A stretch of DNA of 64,000 nucleotides from Pseudomonadota bacterium. GTDB taxonomy: Bacteria > Pseudomonadota > Gammaproteobacteria > Burkholderiales > Rhodocyclaceae. Made by a program: the position numbers and the translations under genes. The stretch spans positions 186,001-250,000 of the forward strand of contig JAGTRU010000001.1 in NCBI GenBank assembly GCA_018261905.1, in the 5' to 3' direction. Positions within the stretch are counted from its first letter, which is position 1; the number at the start of each line of letters is the position of its first letter. A model generated the notes under the pieces. That model was not told where the DNA came from, did no database searches, and saw nothing but the letters and a program-made list of their open reading frames with translations. Below are positions 9,477-18,294 of this stretch, one piece after another.

Positions 9477-10103
9477 ATGCGGGAGATCGATGGCGACATC
9501 GAGCATGCGCCGGTCTGGGCCGTCTTTGGCGACCTGATGTCGGGCCTGCTCGGCGCCTTTGTCCTGATCCTGGTCGGCGTTCTCGGCGTCCAGCTCGAGC
9601 TGGCCACCAACCTGGAGGCCGAGATCAAGAAGCGACAGGCCGAGGAGCAGCGGCGCCAGGCCCTGGAGAAGGCCCTGGCGATTCCCCTGGCGTCCGGCCG
9701 GGTCACGCTCAACAACGGCCGCATCGGCATCAGCGGCAGTGTGCTGTTCGCCTTGAACTCGGAACAACTGCAGCCCGCCGGACGGCAACTCCTCAAGGGA
9801 CTGGCGCCGCCACTTGCCGCCTATCTCGGAGCGCGTGACGAAATGCTGATGGTCAGCGGCTTTACTGACGACCGGCCGGTGCTCGGCAGCAACCAGCAGT
9901 TTGCCGACAACTGGGAACTTTCGGCCCAGCGGGCCTTGACCGTAACCCGCAGCCTGATCGCCGAAGGGGTTCCCGCGGCATCGATCTTTGCCGCCGCCTT
10001 CGGGCCCGAGCAGCCGGTCGCCTCCAATACCGAGGCGGAAGGACGCTCACGGAATCGGCGGGTGGAAATGGCGCCGGTGCCGAAAACGGCGCGCGGGAAC
10101 TAG
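9477..10103 (+). CDS. MotB/OmpA-like peptidoglycan-binding motor partner
   Basis: 208 aa, starting 2 nt after the DUF802 gene. A single N-terminal membrane helix (residues 12-38) contains the MotB-type segment WAVFGDLMSGLLGAFVLIL, with Asp19 at the position of the proton-carrying aspartate. A charged helix follows (EAEIKKRQAEEQRRQ). The C-terminal half is an OmpA/MotB domain: FTDDRPV with Asp131, NWELSAQRA, and RNRRVEM at the end, all residues that contact diaminopimelate in the family. No signal cleavage site is expected. The protein should be anchored in the inner membrane and bind peptidoglycan, as MotB and ZorB do. Confidence 0.9.
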   Translation: MREIDGDIEHAPVWAVFGDLMSGLLGAFVLILVGVLGVQLELATNLEAEIKKRQAEEQRRQALEKALAIPLASGRVTLNNGRIGISGSVLFALNSEQLQPAGRQLLKGLAPPLAAYLGARDEMLMVSGFTDDRPVLGSNQQFADNWELSAQRALTVTRSLIAEGVPAASIFAAAFGPEQPVASNTEAEGRSRNRRVEMAPVPKTARGN

Positions 10104-10109
10104 ACCGCC

Positions 10110-10877
10110 ATGCGTGCTTCGGGAAAGTCCGACGCCCCGGAAGAATGCCCGGCCCCGGCGCCGACGGTGCTGATCGACGCCTTGCGGCAGAGGGGAGAGG
10201 ATCGCTTTGACCCGGTCCGCTTTCGCTATATCGAAGCCCTTGCCAGAAGGGCTGCTGATCGGTCCGCGGCAGTCCAACACCTGATCGCGGACAAGCTGAC
10301 CAAGGCGCTGGACGACTACCGCGAACGCCAGCAACAAGCCCGAGAGCTGGCCGGCAATGCACTGCTCGATAACGCCGGGGAATTCCCCGCGGCGGCCGAC
10401 GATTTACAACTATGCTACGCGGCCGGCGATTTCCGCGGCGTTCAGCGCCGCATCGCCGGCCTCGCCGCCAAAGGCCGCAACAGCGCCCTGGCAGAGCTTC
10501 TCGCCGAGATCGGGCAAGACACGCCCGCCGCCCCAGCAGGCATTCCCGCCCTTGGCGCCAGCCAGGTTATCCAGGCGCCGGGCGAGTTGAAAGCATTGAG
10601 CTATTTTCGCAGCACCTGGTCGCAGCTCAACGTCGAACAACAGTTGGCGCAGGCCCTGGCCCAGGCCCCCGCAAATGCCGGTCCGCTCAACTCGCACCGT
10701 CTGGCCTTGCAAGCGCTGACGCAGATGCGCGATATTTCGCCGGACTATCTCAAACACTTCATGTCCTATATCGACACCTTGTTCTGGCTGGACCAGACGG
10801 AAATCGGCCGCAGCACAGGGCCACGAAATGCCGAGGGCGATAAACGGCGGAAATCGAGTCGGCGCAATGGCGGATAA
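10110..10877 (+). CDS. DUF2894 family protein
   Basis: 255 aa, last gene of the rightward locus, 6 nt after the OmpA-like gene. The family is recognised from an N-terminal LIDALRQRGEDRFDPVRFRYIEALARRA block and a C-terminal block around YFRSTWSQLNVEQQLAQALAQAPANAGPLNSHRLALQAL. The protein is helical and has no membrane segment. The basic tail KRRKSSRRNGG could bind nucleic acid or acidic lipid, but that is speculative. Function is unknown. A short inverted repeat, GATAAGG-CCTTATC, overlaps the stop codon (10873-10892) and could act as a weak terminator. Confidence 0.85.
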   Translation: MRASGKSDAPEECPAPAPTVLIDALRQRGEDRFDPVRFRYIEALARRAADRSAAVQHLIADKLTKALDDYRERQQQARELAGNALLDNAGEFPAAADDLQLCYAAGDFRGVQRRIAGLAAKGRNSALAELLAEIGQDTPAAPAGIPALGASQVIQAPGELKALSYFRSTWSQLNVEQQLAQALAQAPANAGPLNSHRLALQALTQMRDISPDYLKHFMSYIDTLFWLDQTEIGRSTGPRNAEGDKRRKSSRRNGG

Positions 10878-10883
10878 GGCGAA

Positions 10884-11033
10884 AACCTTATCGCCGGGTC
10901 GCCAGGCAGTAGCGAAGAACCGGAAAGTAGCTGCTGGCAACGTTTTTTCGGTTCATCCGGAAGGTATGCCGAACACTCCAGCCGCTTACTCGGCATCTCT
11001 GCGTTTCTGCGGTGAAATTGCGTTTTCTCGGAA
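10884..11033 (+). repeat. Degenerate copy of the ~165-bp intergenic repeat
   Basis: Starts with GAAAACCTTATCGC and ends with CTCTGCGTTTCTGCGG followed by AATTGCGTTTTCT. Both ends match the better copies at 38301, 40374 and 43117. The middle has diverged. Same orientation as the 38301 copy. Confidence 0.6.
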
Positions 11034-11056
11034 AAGTGGGGCGGAGTTTCGAGTAT

Positions 11057-11250
11057 TCACCTCGCTAGCGTTGGGTCTTCGGCAAAGCGCCGCAATACGT
11101 GTTCGCTGATGCTGCGGGCGAGTTCTTCCTCGCCGAATAAAACCGTGCCGATGTTGTCCTGGCGCAGCAATTCCGCCTCCGCTTCGCTATGCCGTGCGCA
11201 GGACGATTTCGATGGCCGGATTCAGCGCGCGGGCCATCGCCCCACTCGTC
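11057..11250 (-). pseudogene. Remnant of a Kef/YbaL-type antiporter (RCK/TrkA domain end), frameshifted
   Basis: Read leftward, the frame ALNPAIEIVLRT stops after one more codon. After skipping one extra G near 11192 it continues HSEAEAELLRQDNIGTVLFGEEELARSISEHVL and ends at a TGA at 11057. Joined, this is the characteristic C-terminal end of the TrkA-N domain of CPA2 potassium/proton antiporters (NPAIEIVVRTHS..EA.LLRQ...GTVF.GE.ELA). The 5' part, including all membrane helices, is absent: the SWIM gene stop is immediately upstream at 11252. So it is a truncated and frameshifted scar of a deletion. Confidence 0.8.
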
Positions 11251-11251
11251 G

Positions 11252-13201
11252 CTACTCCTCGTACAGCATCTGCATCCATACGGCGAGACGGCCAAAGGCT
11301 TCGACCGGGGCCGTATCGTTCTGCAGCCAAGCCGCGAGGCGTTCCGCGCCTTCGAGATAGCCGGCCTGGCGCAGACGTTCGGCGAGCGCCCGGCCGCGTC
11401 CGGCATAGTCAGCGGGCAGACGCCGGCTACCCAGATGCAGGGCCTCGCCCAGCCATTCGAGCACCTGCTCGGCGAGCGTGAAAGTGGCGCTGTCGAGATT
11501 GAGCAGCGGCGGGTTCGCGGGATGGATGGCGGCGTCCACATCCGGCACGATCAAAGTGTCGGCGCTCAGCGACCACGGGTCGCACACCACGACGCTGCCT
11601 GCGAAGCGCACGGTGCCGGCAATCTGGCGTACCGGCCCGTATTTCCCTTCGGCGGCGGCGAACAGGGTGTTCATCGCCTGCGGGGCACCGGCATCGTGGC
11701 TGCGCTCCAGATAAAGCGTGCCGCCATCGTCGGCCAGTTCGACGGCGGCTTTCCAGACCTGGGCACCGGCAGCCCAGGCCTGGCCGAGAAAACGTTCGAT
11801 GCGAAAAACGTGGATGTCGCGTACGCGATGGCGAGGACGCAGGAAAAGCGGCGGCCGTTCGGCCTGGCTCGCGGTCAATGCCTGCAAATGGCTGACTGCC
11901 ATCGGTACCGGCACGTCGTAGCGCCCGGCATGTGGCATCAGGGCCGTCTTGCCGCCGCGTCCCGCGCCGAGGACCAGGCTGCCGTCGGCGCGGCGGCGGG
12001 CCACGGCGGTCAGCAACTGGCCCCGGGCCACGGCCCGCAGCGTCAGGCCGGGAGCAAGGCTGCGCCCGGGCAGGATTGCCGGGTCGAGCGCTGCCTCGCC
12101 CGGTTTTGGCGTGAAGGTCTTGTCGAGGAGCAGGGCCGAACCGGTGTCGGTATCGGCGAACAGGATGCTGGCGACGATTTCCTGCGGATTGCCGCGCAGG
12201 CGGGCGCCCAGCGAGACGAGCCGGGTCTGGGCCATGGCCGTTTCCATGGCTTCGCCGATGCCCAGACTGAAGGCCAGGCCGCCGCCTGGCGCGCCGTCGG
12301 CGCGCGGACGGGCGAACAGTTCGCTGGCCAGGGCCAGGGTTTCCCTTTCGCAGTAACGGGCGCTGCGCCCGGCGTAGGCGTTGATCTGGGCTTCGAGTGC
12401 CTGCAGGGCCAGGGTCAGCCAGGTGGCGCCGGCCTGCTCTGCAGCACGCAAGGCTGCTTCGAGAATTTGCAGATAAGGGCCGGGGCCGGCGGTGATGCCT
12501 TCCTGCAACAGGCGTTCGAGCAGCGCATCGCAAGTCTCGTTGATGGACTGGAGGGCGGGCGCCGGCTGTGCCCGGGCTTCGCCCAGCCAAACCCGCTGGG
12601 CCGATTGTTCGCGGCCGAGGCGAAAGGCCCTGACCGCCAGCGCGACATGCGCGCAATTCTGGCCGAGAGCGCAGTCGCAGCGGGCATAGGCGATTTCGCC
12701 GGGGACCAGGAAACGGACGGTTGCCATGGGCAGGCGGGCCGAGGGCACGGCGCCGTGATCGAGGTGGATTTCGAGCGGTTGGCGCAACAGGCGGGCCAGT
12801 TCGTTGCGCCCGCTCGCCGAGAGGAGCGCGTCGACGCCGGCTTCGGTGAAGTCGGCCGGATTCCAGGCGGCGGGCGGTACCGGCTCGGCTGCGCCATTTC
12901 CGTTACCGGCTTGTTCCGCCGCCGCAGCCTGGTAGGCGAGAACGAGGGCAACGCGATGGCGGCACATGCCGCTGGCCGGGCAGGTGCAGGTCGCATCGCC
13001 GGGGCTGCGGCCGGCGGCGAGGCGGGTCAGCGTGCCGTCGGCAAAGCGGGCCTCGACGGTGCCATCTTCGGTTTCGGCCAGTTGCGGCCCCTGGCCGGCC
13101 GCCAGTTCGCGCAAGCCGCGCTTGACCAGCCCGGCGTTCGCCAGTTGGGTCAGGCCGTCCTGGGTGAGGGCGAGGAGATCGGTGCGGGTCGGCATCATCA
13201 T
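11252..13201 (-). CDS. yehQ: SWIM zinc-finger protein (YehQ-like)
   Basis: 649 aa. The ATG at 13201 overlaps the TGA of the VWA gene (ATGA), which identifies the start within the longer frame. Two CxC...CxH SWIM-type zinc sites are visible: Cys72, Cys74, Cys80, His82 (CTCPASGMCRH) and Cys175, Cys177, Cys183, His185 (CDCALGQNCAH). The rest is helical and unassigned. SWIM domains bind nucleic acid or protein. In E. coli a SWIM protein, YehQ, is encoded with YehL, YehM and YehP, and this operon has the same content. It is the last gene of the five-gene operon and abuts the antiporter remnant. Confidence 0.85.
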   Translation of the reverse strand: MMMPTRTDLLALTQDGLTQLANAGLVKRGLRELAAGQGPQLAETEDGTVEARFADGTLTRLAAGRSPGDATCTCPASGMCRHRVALVLAYQAAAAEQAGNGNGAAEPVPPAAWNPADFTEAGVDALLSASGRNELARLLRQPLEIHLDHGAVPSARLPMATVRFLVPGEIAYARCDCALGQNCAHVALAVRAFRLGREQSAQRVWLGEARAQPAPALQSINETCDALLERLLQEGITAGPGPYLQILEAALRAAEQAGATWLTLALQALEAQINAYAGRSARYCERETLALASELFARPRADGAPGGGLAFSLGIGEAMETAMAQTRLVSLGARLRGNPQEIVASILFADTDTGSALLLDKTFTPKPGEAALDPAILPGRSLAPGLTLRAVARGQLLTAVARRRADGSLVLGAGRGGKTALMPHAGRYDVPVPMAVSHLQALTASQAERPPLFLRPRHRVRDIHVFRIERFLGQAWAAGAQVWKAAVELADDGGTLYLERSHDAGAPQAMNTLFAAAEGKYGPVRQIAGTVRFAGSVVVCDPWSLSADTLIVPDVDAAIHPANPPLLNLDSATFTLAEQVLEWLGEALHLGSRRLPADYAGRGRALAERLRQAGYLEGAERLAAWLQNDTAPVEAFGRLAVWMQMLYEE

Positions 13202-14340
13202 CAACTGCGGATTTTCTCGGCCAGCCAGGCGGCGAGATGCCCGGGGGTCATGGCGCCGACCTCGGCGCCGGCCGCCACCAGCCGGGCAGCCAGGGCGCGG
13301 TCGTACACCGGATTGGCCCGGGAGTCGAGCGCGGCCAGCCCGAGAAACAGCGTTTTCTGGCTGGTCAGGGCGCGCACGCGGGAAAGCAGCAGTTGTTCGC
13401 TGCTGCCTTCGTAGAAATCGGAAATCAGCACGACGATGCTGCGCGCCGGATGTTCGATGAGTTCGGCGGCGTAGGCCACGGCTTTCTGGATATCGGTGCC
13501 GCCGCCCAGTTGCACTTTCATGAGTAACTCCACCGGGTCGGCGGCGTCGTCGGTGAGGTCCACGATCGCCGTGTCGAAGGCGACAAGGTGCGTGCGGATG
13601 CCCGGCAGGCCCCACAGGCAGGCGGCGGTAACGGCCGAGTGGATGACCGAATCGAGCATCGAGCCCGACTGGTCGACGAGCAGGATGACCTGCCAGGGTT
13701 GCAGGCTGCGCTGGTTGCGCGAATAGAAATGCAGGCGCTCGACGACTATGCGTCGGGAAACCGGATCGATGCGCCGCAGATTGTCCTTGAGGGTGCGCCG
13801 GAAATCGAGGTTGCGGGCAAATTTGAGGCGGCTGTGCCGGCGCCGGTCGAGCACGCCGGAAAACGCCTGCTGCAGGTCGCGGGCCAGCGCTTCCATGAGT
13901 TGCCGGACGACGGCCTCGACCAGCTTGCGCGCCATGGCCAGCACTTCCGGATTCATCAGGTGCTTGGTGCGCAGCACGGCCTTGAGCAGGGTTTCATTGG
14001 GTTGCGCCCGGGCCAGCACCTCGGGATTGGTCACCACGTCGTCGATTTCGAAGCGCTCGATGGCGTCGCGCTCCAGGCGCTCGATGGTCTCCTGCGGGAA
14101 AAGCCGGTGAATCTCGTTGATCCACTCCGGCGTGGTCAGCGCCGAGGCCTCGCGTCCGCCCTGGCGACGTTCGAAAACGCCGCGTCCGGCCAGTTCCGGA
14201 TCGCGACCGTAAAGCCAGGCCATGGCGGCATCCATGGCCTGGGCGTCGGCGTCGAGACAGCTTCCACAGGCGCCGTCGGCGGCTTCGCCAAGAATCAGGC
14301 GCCAGCGGGCGAGCTGCGAGGTTTCGAGGGGCGGACTCAT
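13201..14340 (-). CDS. yehP: VWA-domain protein (YehP-like)
   Basis: 379 aa. The C-terminal half is a von Willebrand factor A domain with a complete metal site: DQSGSM (Asp223, Ser225, Ser227), the Thr of GGGTDI and the Asp of ISDFYE. The N-terminal helical half (about 1-200) is typical of the VWA partners of MoxR ATPases. Such pairs act as metal-dependent chaperone or assembly modules. The gene lies 17 nt after the WGR/DUF4132 stop and overlaps the SWIM gene start. E. coli YehP has the same domain and neighbours. Cytoplasmic, with no signal peptide. Confidence 0.88.
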   Translation of the reverse strand: MSPPLETSQLARWRLILGEAADGACGSCLDADAQAMDAAMAWLYGRDPELAGRGVFERRQGGREASALTTPEWINEIHRLFPQETIERLERDAIERFEIDDVVTNPEVLARAQPNETLLKAVLRTKHLMNPEVLAMARKLVEAVVRQLMEALARDLQQAFSGVLDRRRHSRLKFARNLDFRRTLKDNLRRIDPVSRRIVVERLHFYSRNQRSLQPWQVILLVDQSGSMLDSVIHSAVTAACLWGLPGIRTHLVAFDTAIVDLTDDAADPVELLMKVQLGGGTDIQKAVAYAAELIEHPARSIVVLISDFYEGSSEQLLLSRVRALTSQKTLFLGLAALDSRANPVYDRALAARLVAAGAEVGAMTPGHLAAWLAEKIRS

Positions 14341-14357
14341 GGCGGGGAAATGGCCTT

Positions 14358-17300
14358 TCAGGTTTTCGCCATGTCGGCCAGGCGGCCCAGATCGCGCAGA
14401 ATTTCGCTGGCGGTTACCGGGTCAAGCTCGGCAAACTTGTGCTGTTGCTTCTGATTCCAGCGCCAGTCATTGTCGTCGAGCGTCAGTTTGCCCAGGGTCT
14501 GGAGCGAATCCTCGTATTCCATGCCACCGACGATCAGTCCGTCGGAGAAATCGAGCAGCGCCCAGCCTTGCCGGCCATCGGCGAACTGGACCTTGCGCTG
14601 TATCCACCAGATACCGCCGCCGTCCTGTGGCGAGCCCAGGCGCCAACTGCCGGTGGCGAAACCGCGCAGGCGCTTGGAGTCGACCTCAATGCCGGCAAAG
14701 CGCGTCAGTTCCAGCATATCGAGCTCGTCGGCGGCCAGGGCGTGGGCGTCACGACCGAGTTGGGCGAAGGGCTGGGCGATTTCGTAATCGCCGAACAGGT
14801 TGCCCCAGGCCTCGCGCTGTTCGCCCGACATCTGCAGCGGATGGACGAGGCCGATCAGGTGGCCGGCGCTGTCGCTGAAATCGATGTCGAGCGCTTCGTC
14901 GAAGGCGTCGGCGCAGCTCAGATCCTCGGTGATCCGGAACAGGAGGCGCGGGGCGGTGGCCGGGCTGCGGTCGTCGTAGACGCCCCAGACCAGGCGCTGG
15001 GCCAGATTGCGAATGAGCGGATGGCGGACGAAGAAGGTATCGAACACCGCCGGCGGAATGCGCCGGCTGGTGGCGAGCAGGCCTTCGAGACGGGCGATCT
15101 GCAGGCTGGCGACCGTGCGCACGTCCTTCTTGAGCGTGCTCCAGCGGCTGGCGGCCGCGGCCGACAGCTCGGGATCGTCGCTCTTGTTGGGTTTCGGCAG
15201 ATCCTTGAGACGGGGGCCGTTCTCGTCCTTGACCCAGGGTTTGAGGAATTCGTCGAAACCGACCCGGAAGCGGCGCGGCCCGAATTCGAGATCGAGGCCA
15301 CCGCGTTCGTCGAGATCGAAATCCGGCACCAGGCGGTCGGCCAGTTCTTCGGGCGAGAGGTCGCGCGCCTCGGCCAGCGCGGCGATCTTCTCGCGGGCTT
15401 TTTCCTGCAGGCCCTTGAACTTGAGCTTTTCGGCGATGCCATTGAGGTGCATCAGCGCGACATCGCTGCCGATCATGGCCAGCACGTCGAGCCCCTGAAC
15501 GGCGCGGGCATGGGCCGCTTCGCCCGGCCATTTGCGGATCATCGGGGTCAGCCGGCGGGCGGTTTCGTCGTCGCCCAGCCAACCCAGGGCGCGCAGGGCC
15601 CAGTTTTCCTTGCCGACCGCACCTTCGGTCAGCCAGATCGAGAACAGGTCCCAGGCGAAGGCAGCCAGGCTGCCGGCATCGCAGGCTTCGCGCAAAAGGA
15701 CAGTGCCGGCGTAAGGCTCATCGGCCGGGCTGAAAATGAGCATTTCGGCGATGGCGTTCATCGCTTCGTCCGACAGGGCGCCGCCGGACTTGAGTTGCGG
15801 CCGGCTCAGGCTACCCGGCACGAACCAAACGGGTAGCTTGGGCGGCTTGGCCGGTACTTGGTCGAGCGGATCGCGGGCCATGACCTGGGCGACGGCGGCA
15901 CCGACTTGCGGGTCCTGGCGGGCATACAGGGCGGCCACCGCGTCGAGTTCGGCTTGCAGTTCGGGATTTCCGGCCAGCAGCCAGCGCAGCGCGAATTCGG
16001 CGGCATCGCGGGCTGCGCCTGGTTTGCCGACCGCATCCGGCAGCAAGCCGACGAGGGCATCACGGGGATGGGCGAGCAGCCAGTCGATGGCCAGCGGCTT
16101 GGCTTTCTTGAGCTTGAACATGGCGCGCGCGGCGAGCGGCGCAATTGCGGCCGAACCGACCGTCCGGGCAATTTCCAGACCGCCGAGCGGATCTGATTCG
16201 ATGGCTGGCAGCAGGCCGGGCAGGATTGCCGCGCCAAAGCGGGCGAGCATGGCCTGGCCGGTATCCTCGATGCCGTAAAGCCGTTCGCGCATGGGCTGGG
16301 TCTGTTCCCAAAGACGCAGGGCCACGGTATCGGGCAAATGGATGAGCGCCCGGTAGAGATCGCTATAGGGGTGGTTGTAGTAAATGCGGATGCTGGCGGC
16401 GTGCAATTGCTGAATACGCGTGACCAGCCAGGCGGCCACCGCTGCCTCGCTCTCCGTTTTTTGGGGAATCGGGGTTTCCGGCTCGGGCAGATGCGGGTGT
16501 TTCTTGCGCAGTTCGGCTTCGCTGTTCTGGATGCTATGCACGACGCCGCCGACCTTGCCGAGCTGTTCCGCCCAGTTGCCCCGTCGCGTGGTGGCCTGTT
16601 GCAGGATGGACTGGCGCTCTTCGTCGCTCAGCGAGCAGGTGAAGGGCGTGGCTTCGGGAAGGAGCGTCAGGACCAGGTCGTCGCTGGTCTTGCGCCGGGC
16701 CTTGTGCCAGGGCGGCTGACGAAGAAATTCCGGCAATTCTTCCGGCGTGGCGAGCCGGGCGGCGCTGGCCAGCAGCGCATCAAGCTGGGCAACGGCGCGT
16801 TCGCCCAGATCGGCAACCCAGTCGCCCAGCGTCTCGCTGCCGTATTCCTGGACGAGCTTGAGCAGGCGCACCCGCACCGTCGGGTCGGATCGGCCGGCAT
16901 TGAACAGCGCGAGCAACTGGCGGGCCATGAAGCGCGGATGCACTTCGAGCGCCTGGTCGAGCGCCCGGCGTATCCATTTGTCGAAGGAAAGCGGCAAGAG
17001 CAAGGCAAGCGCATCGTTTTCCTGGCTGTCGATCATGGCCCCGGCGATGGTTGTGCGGGCTTCGTCGCTGGCGTAGAAGAGCAGCCAGTCGAGCGTCGGG
17101 ATCGGCGAAATACCCTGGTTGGCCGCCGTGGCCAGCACGGTGGCGGCAGCGCAGCCAGGGGCGACGAAGCTGTAGGCAAAGTAAAAATAATAATTCTGCT
17201 TGCTCAGCCAGCGCGGGTCGAGACTGGCGCCAGTTTCGGCGAGCAGCGGAAAGAAGGCCTGTTCGCGGAGAACGTCCGGACCGGCTTCGGCGGCGCGGCG

Positions 17301-18293
17301 CAGGATATTGCCTGGCTGCAGGGCGTGGTGCTGCCCCGGGCGGTCGTCGGCCAGCATGAAACACCATGTCGCGCCGTGCTTGAGATCGCCCTGGCAGGCA
17401 AGGGTGGCAAGACTCCATTCGAGCGCCGCCTGATAGTCGGCCTCCGGCGCCTGGACCAGGGCCTGGCGCAAGGCGGGCCAGGCCGCATCGGCCCAGACGT
17501 TGTCGCGATAATGGGTGCGCCGGGCGCTGAACTGGGTGCTCAGGGCCGGTACGAGTTGAACGAGGTAAAGCGCGCCCTGTGCGGCAAGCAGCCACGTCGC
17601 AAAGTTCTGCACGACGGAGAAGTAGGCGGCGTGTTCGGCCTCCTGACCCCGGTAGCCCATCTGCTTGGCGATCACGTCGTCGAGCACGCCGAACCAGGCG
17701 GCGGCCTGCTCGAGCGGCAGTTTTTCGGGCGGGCCGGCGAGCATGGCTTCGAGCTTGCTCTTGTGCTTGAACTGGGCATCGGTTCTGGGTTTTTCTACAT
17801 AGCGACGGATCTCGGCGACAAAAGCGGCCCAGGCGGTTTCCGCCGCTGGCAACGCCGGCCCCGGCCGCGAACGGGTGGGCAGCGGTGCGGCGTCGAGCAG
17901 GCGGGCATCCGGCGTGGCGGGCGGGGTCCGCAATGCCGGTTGGCTGACGACCGGGTTTTTGATGACTTCAACTGCGGCAACGGGGGCAGCCGGCGCGGCT
18001 TCCGCTTGCGTGGCCGGTGCTGAGCGCGACGCGGCGGCGACTTTTTTGGCAGGGGAAGCAGCGGGCGTTGCCGCGGCCGGCGAGGCGTTGCCACAGGCGA
18101 GGTAGCCCTTGCCGGTCTTTTCCTTGACGAGCTTGGTCTTTTCCTTTTCGGCAGCCTCATGGCTGGCGAAATCCTTGTCCTTGGTCTGCCCCTGCGTGCC
18201 GATGCGGCCGAAACGCACGCTCAGGGTGCTGCCGGTGACGGCAACTTCCCAGAATTTGTCGGATTTTCCGTCGCTGAATTCGTAGCGTTCCAA
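14358..18293 (-). CDS. WGR and DUF4132 domain protein (MolR/YehI-like)
   Basis: 1,311 aa from a TTG at 18293 (read as M-ERYEFSDGKSDKFWEV). This start has GGGAG six bases upstream and matches where WGR proteins begin; the ATG at 18344 would lie deep in the preceding gene. WGR domain at residues 1-80 (FWEVAVTGSTLSVRFGRIGTQGQ). A low-complexity Ala/Pro linker (about 90-150) is followed by a long helical-repeat region. A C-terminal DUF4132 domain ends with KLTLDDNDWRWNQ and LDPVTASEILRDL. E. coli MolR and YehI share this architecture. WGR domains can bind DNA ends or nucleic acid in PARP proteins. The role here is unknown. Confidence 0.85.
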   Translation of the reverse strand: MERYEFSDGKSDKFWEVAVTGSTLSVRFGRIGTQGQTKDKDFASHEAAEKEKTKLVKEKTGKGYLACGNASPAAATPAASPAKKVAAASRSAPATQAEAAPAAPVAAVEVIKNPVVSQPALRTPPATPDARLLDAAPLPTRSRPGPALPAAETAWAAFVAEIRRYVEKPRTDAQFKHKSKLEAMLAGPPEKLPLEQAAAWFGVLDDVIAKQMGYRGQEAEHAAYFSVVQNFATWLLAAQGALYLVQLVPALSTQFSARRTHYRDNVWADAAWPALRQALVQAPEADYQAALEWSLATLACQGDLKHGATWCFMLADDRPGQHHALQPGNILRRAAEAGPDVLREQAFFPLLAETGASLDPRWLSKQNYYFYFAYSFVAPGCAAATVLATAANQGISPIPTLDWLLFYASDEARTTIAGAMIDSQENDALALLLPLSFDKWIRRALDQALEVHPRFMARQLLALFNAGRSDPTVRVRLLKLVQEYGSETLGDWVADLGERAVAQLDALLASAARLATPEELPEFLRQPPWHKARRKTSDDLVLTLLPEATPFTCSLSDEERQSILQQATTRRGNWAEQLGKVGGVVHSIQNSEAELRKKHPHLPEPETPIPQKTESEAAVAAWLVTRIQQLHAASIRIYYNHPYSDLYRALIHLPDTVALRLWEQTQPMRERLYGIEDTGQAMLARFGAAILPGLLPAIESDPLGGLEIARTVGSAAIAPLAARAMFKLKKAKPLAIDWLLAHPRDALVGLLPDAVGKPGAARDAAEFALRWLLAGNPELQAELDAVAALYARQDPQVGAAVAQVMARDPLDQVPAKPPKLPVWFVPGSLSRPQLKSGGALSDEAMNAIAEMLIFSPADEPYAGTVLLREACDAGSLAAFAWDLFSIWLTEGAVGKENWALRALGWLGDDETARRLTPMIRKWPGEAAHARAVQGLDVLAMIGSDVALMHLNGIAEKLKFKGLQEKAREKIAALAEARDLSPEELADRLVPDFDLDERGGLDLEFGPRRFRVGFDEFLKPWVKDENGPRLKDLPKPNKSDDPELSAAAASRWSTLKKDVRTVASLQIARLEGLLATSRRIPPAVFDTFFVRHPLIRNLAQRLVWGVYDDRSPATAPRLLFRITEDLSCADAFDEALDIDFSDSAGHLIGLVHPLQMSGEQREAWGNLFGDYEIAQPFAQLGRDAHALAADELDMLELTRFAGIEVDSKRLRGFATGSWRLGSPQDGGGIWWIQRKVQFADGRQGWALLDFSDGLIVGGMEYEDSLQTLGKLTLDDNDWRWNQKQQHKFAELDPVTASEILRDLGRLADMAKT

Positions 18294-18294
18294 G

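Noticed and set aside
8781..10103. 440-codon frame ending with the OmpA-like gene
   Set aside because: The first 230 codons are an out-of-frame reading of the DUF802 tail. The OmpA-like protein starts at 9477.
11189..13414. Rightward 741-codon frame across the SWIM gene
   Set aside because: Antisense shadow. The leftward frame has two clear SWIM zinc motifs and coupled starts.
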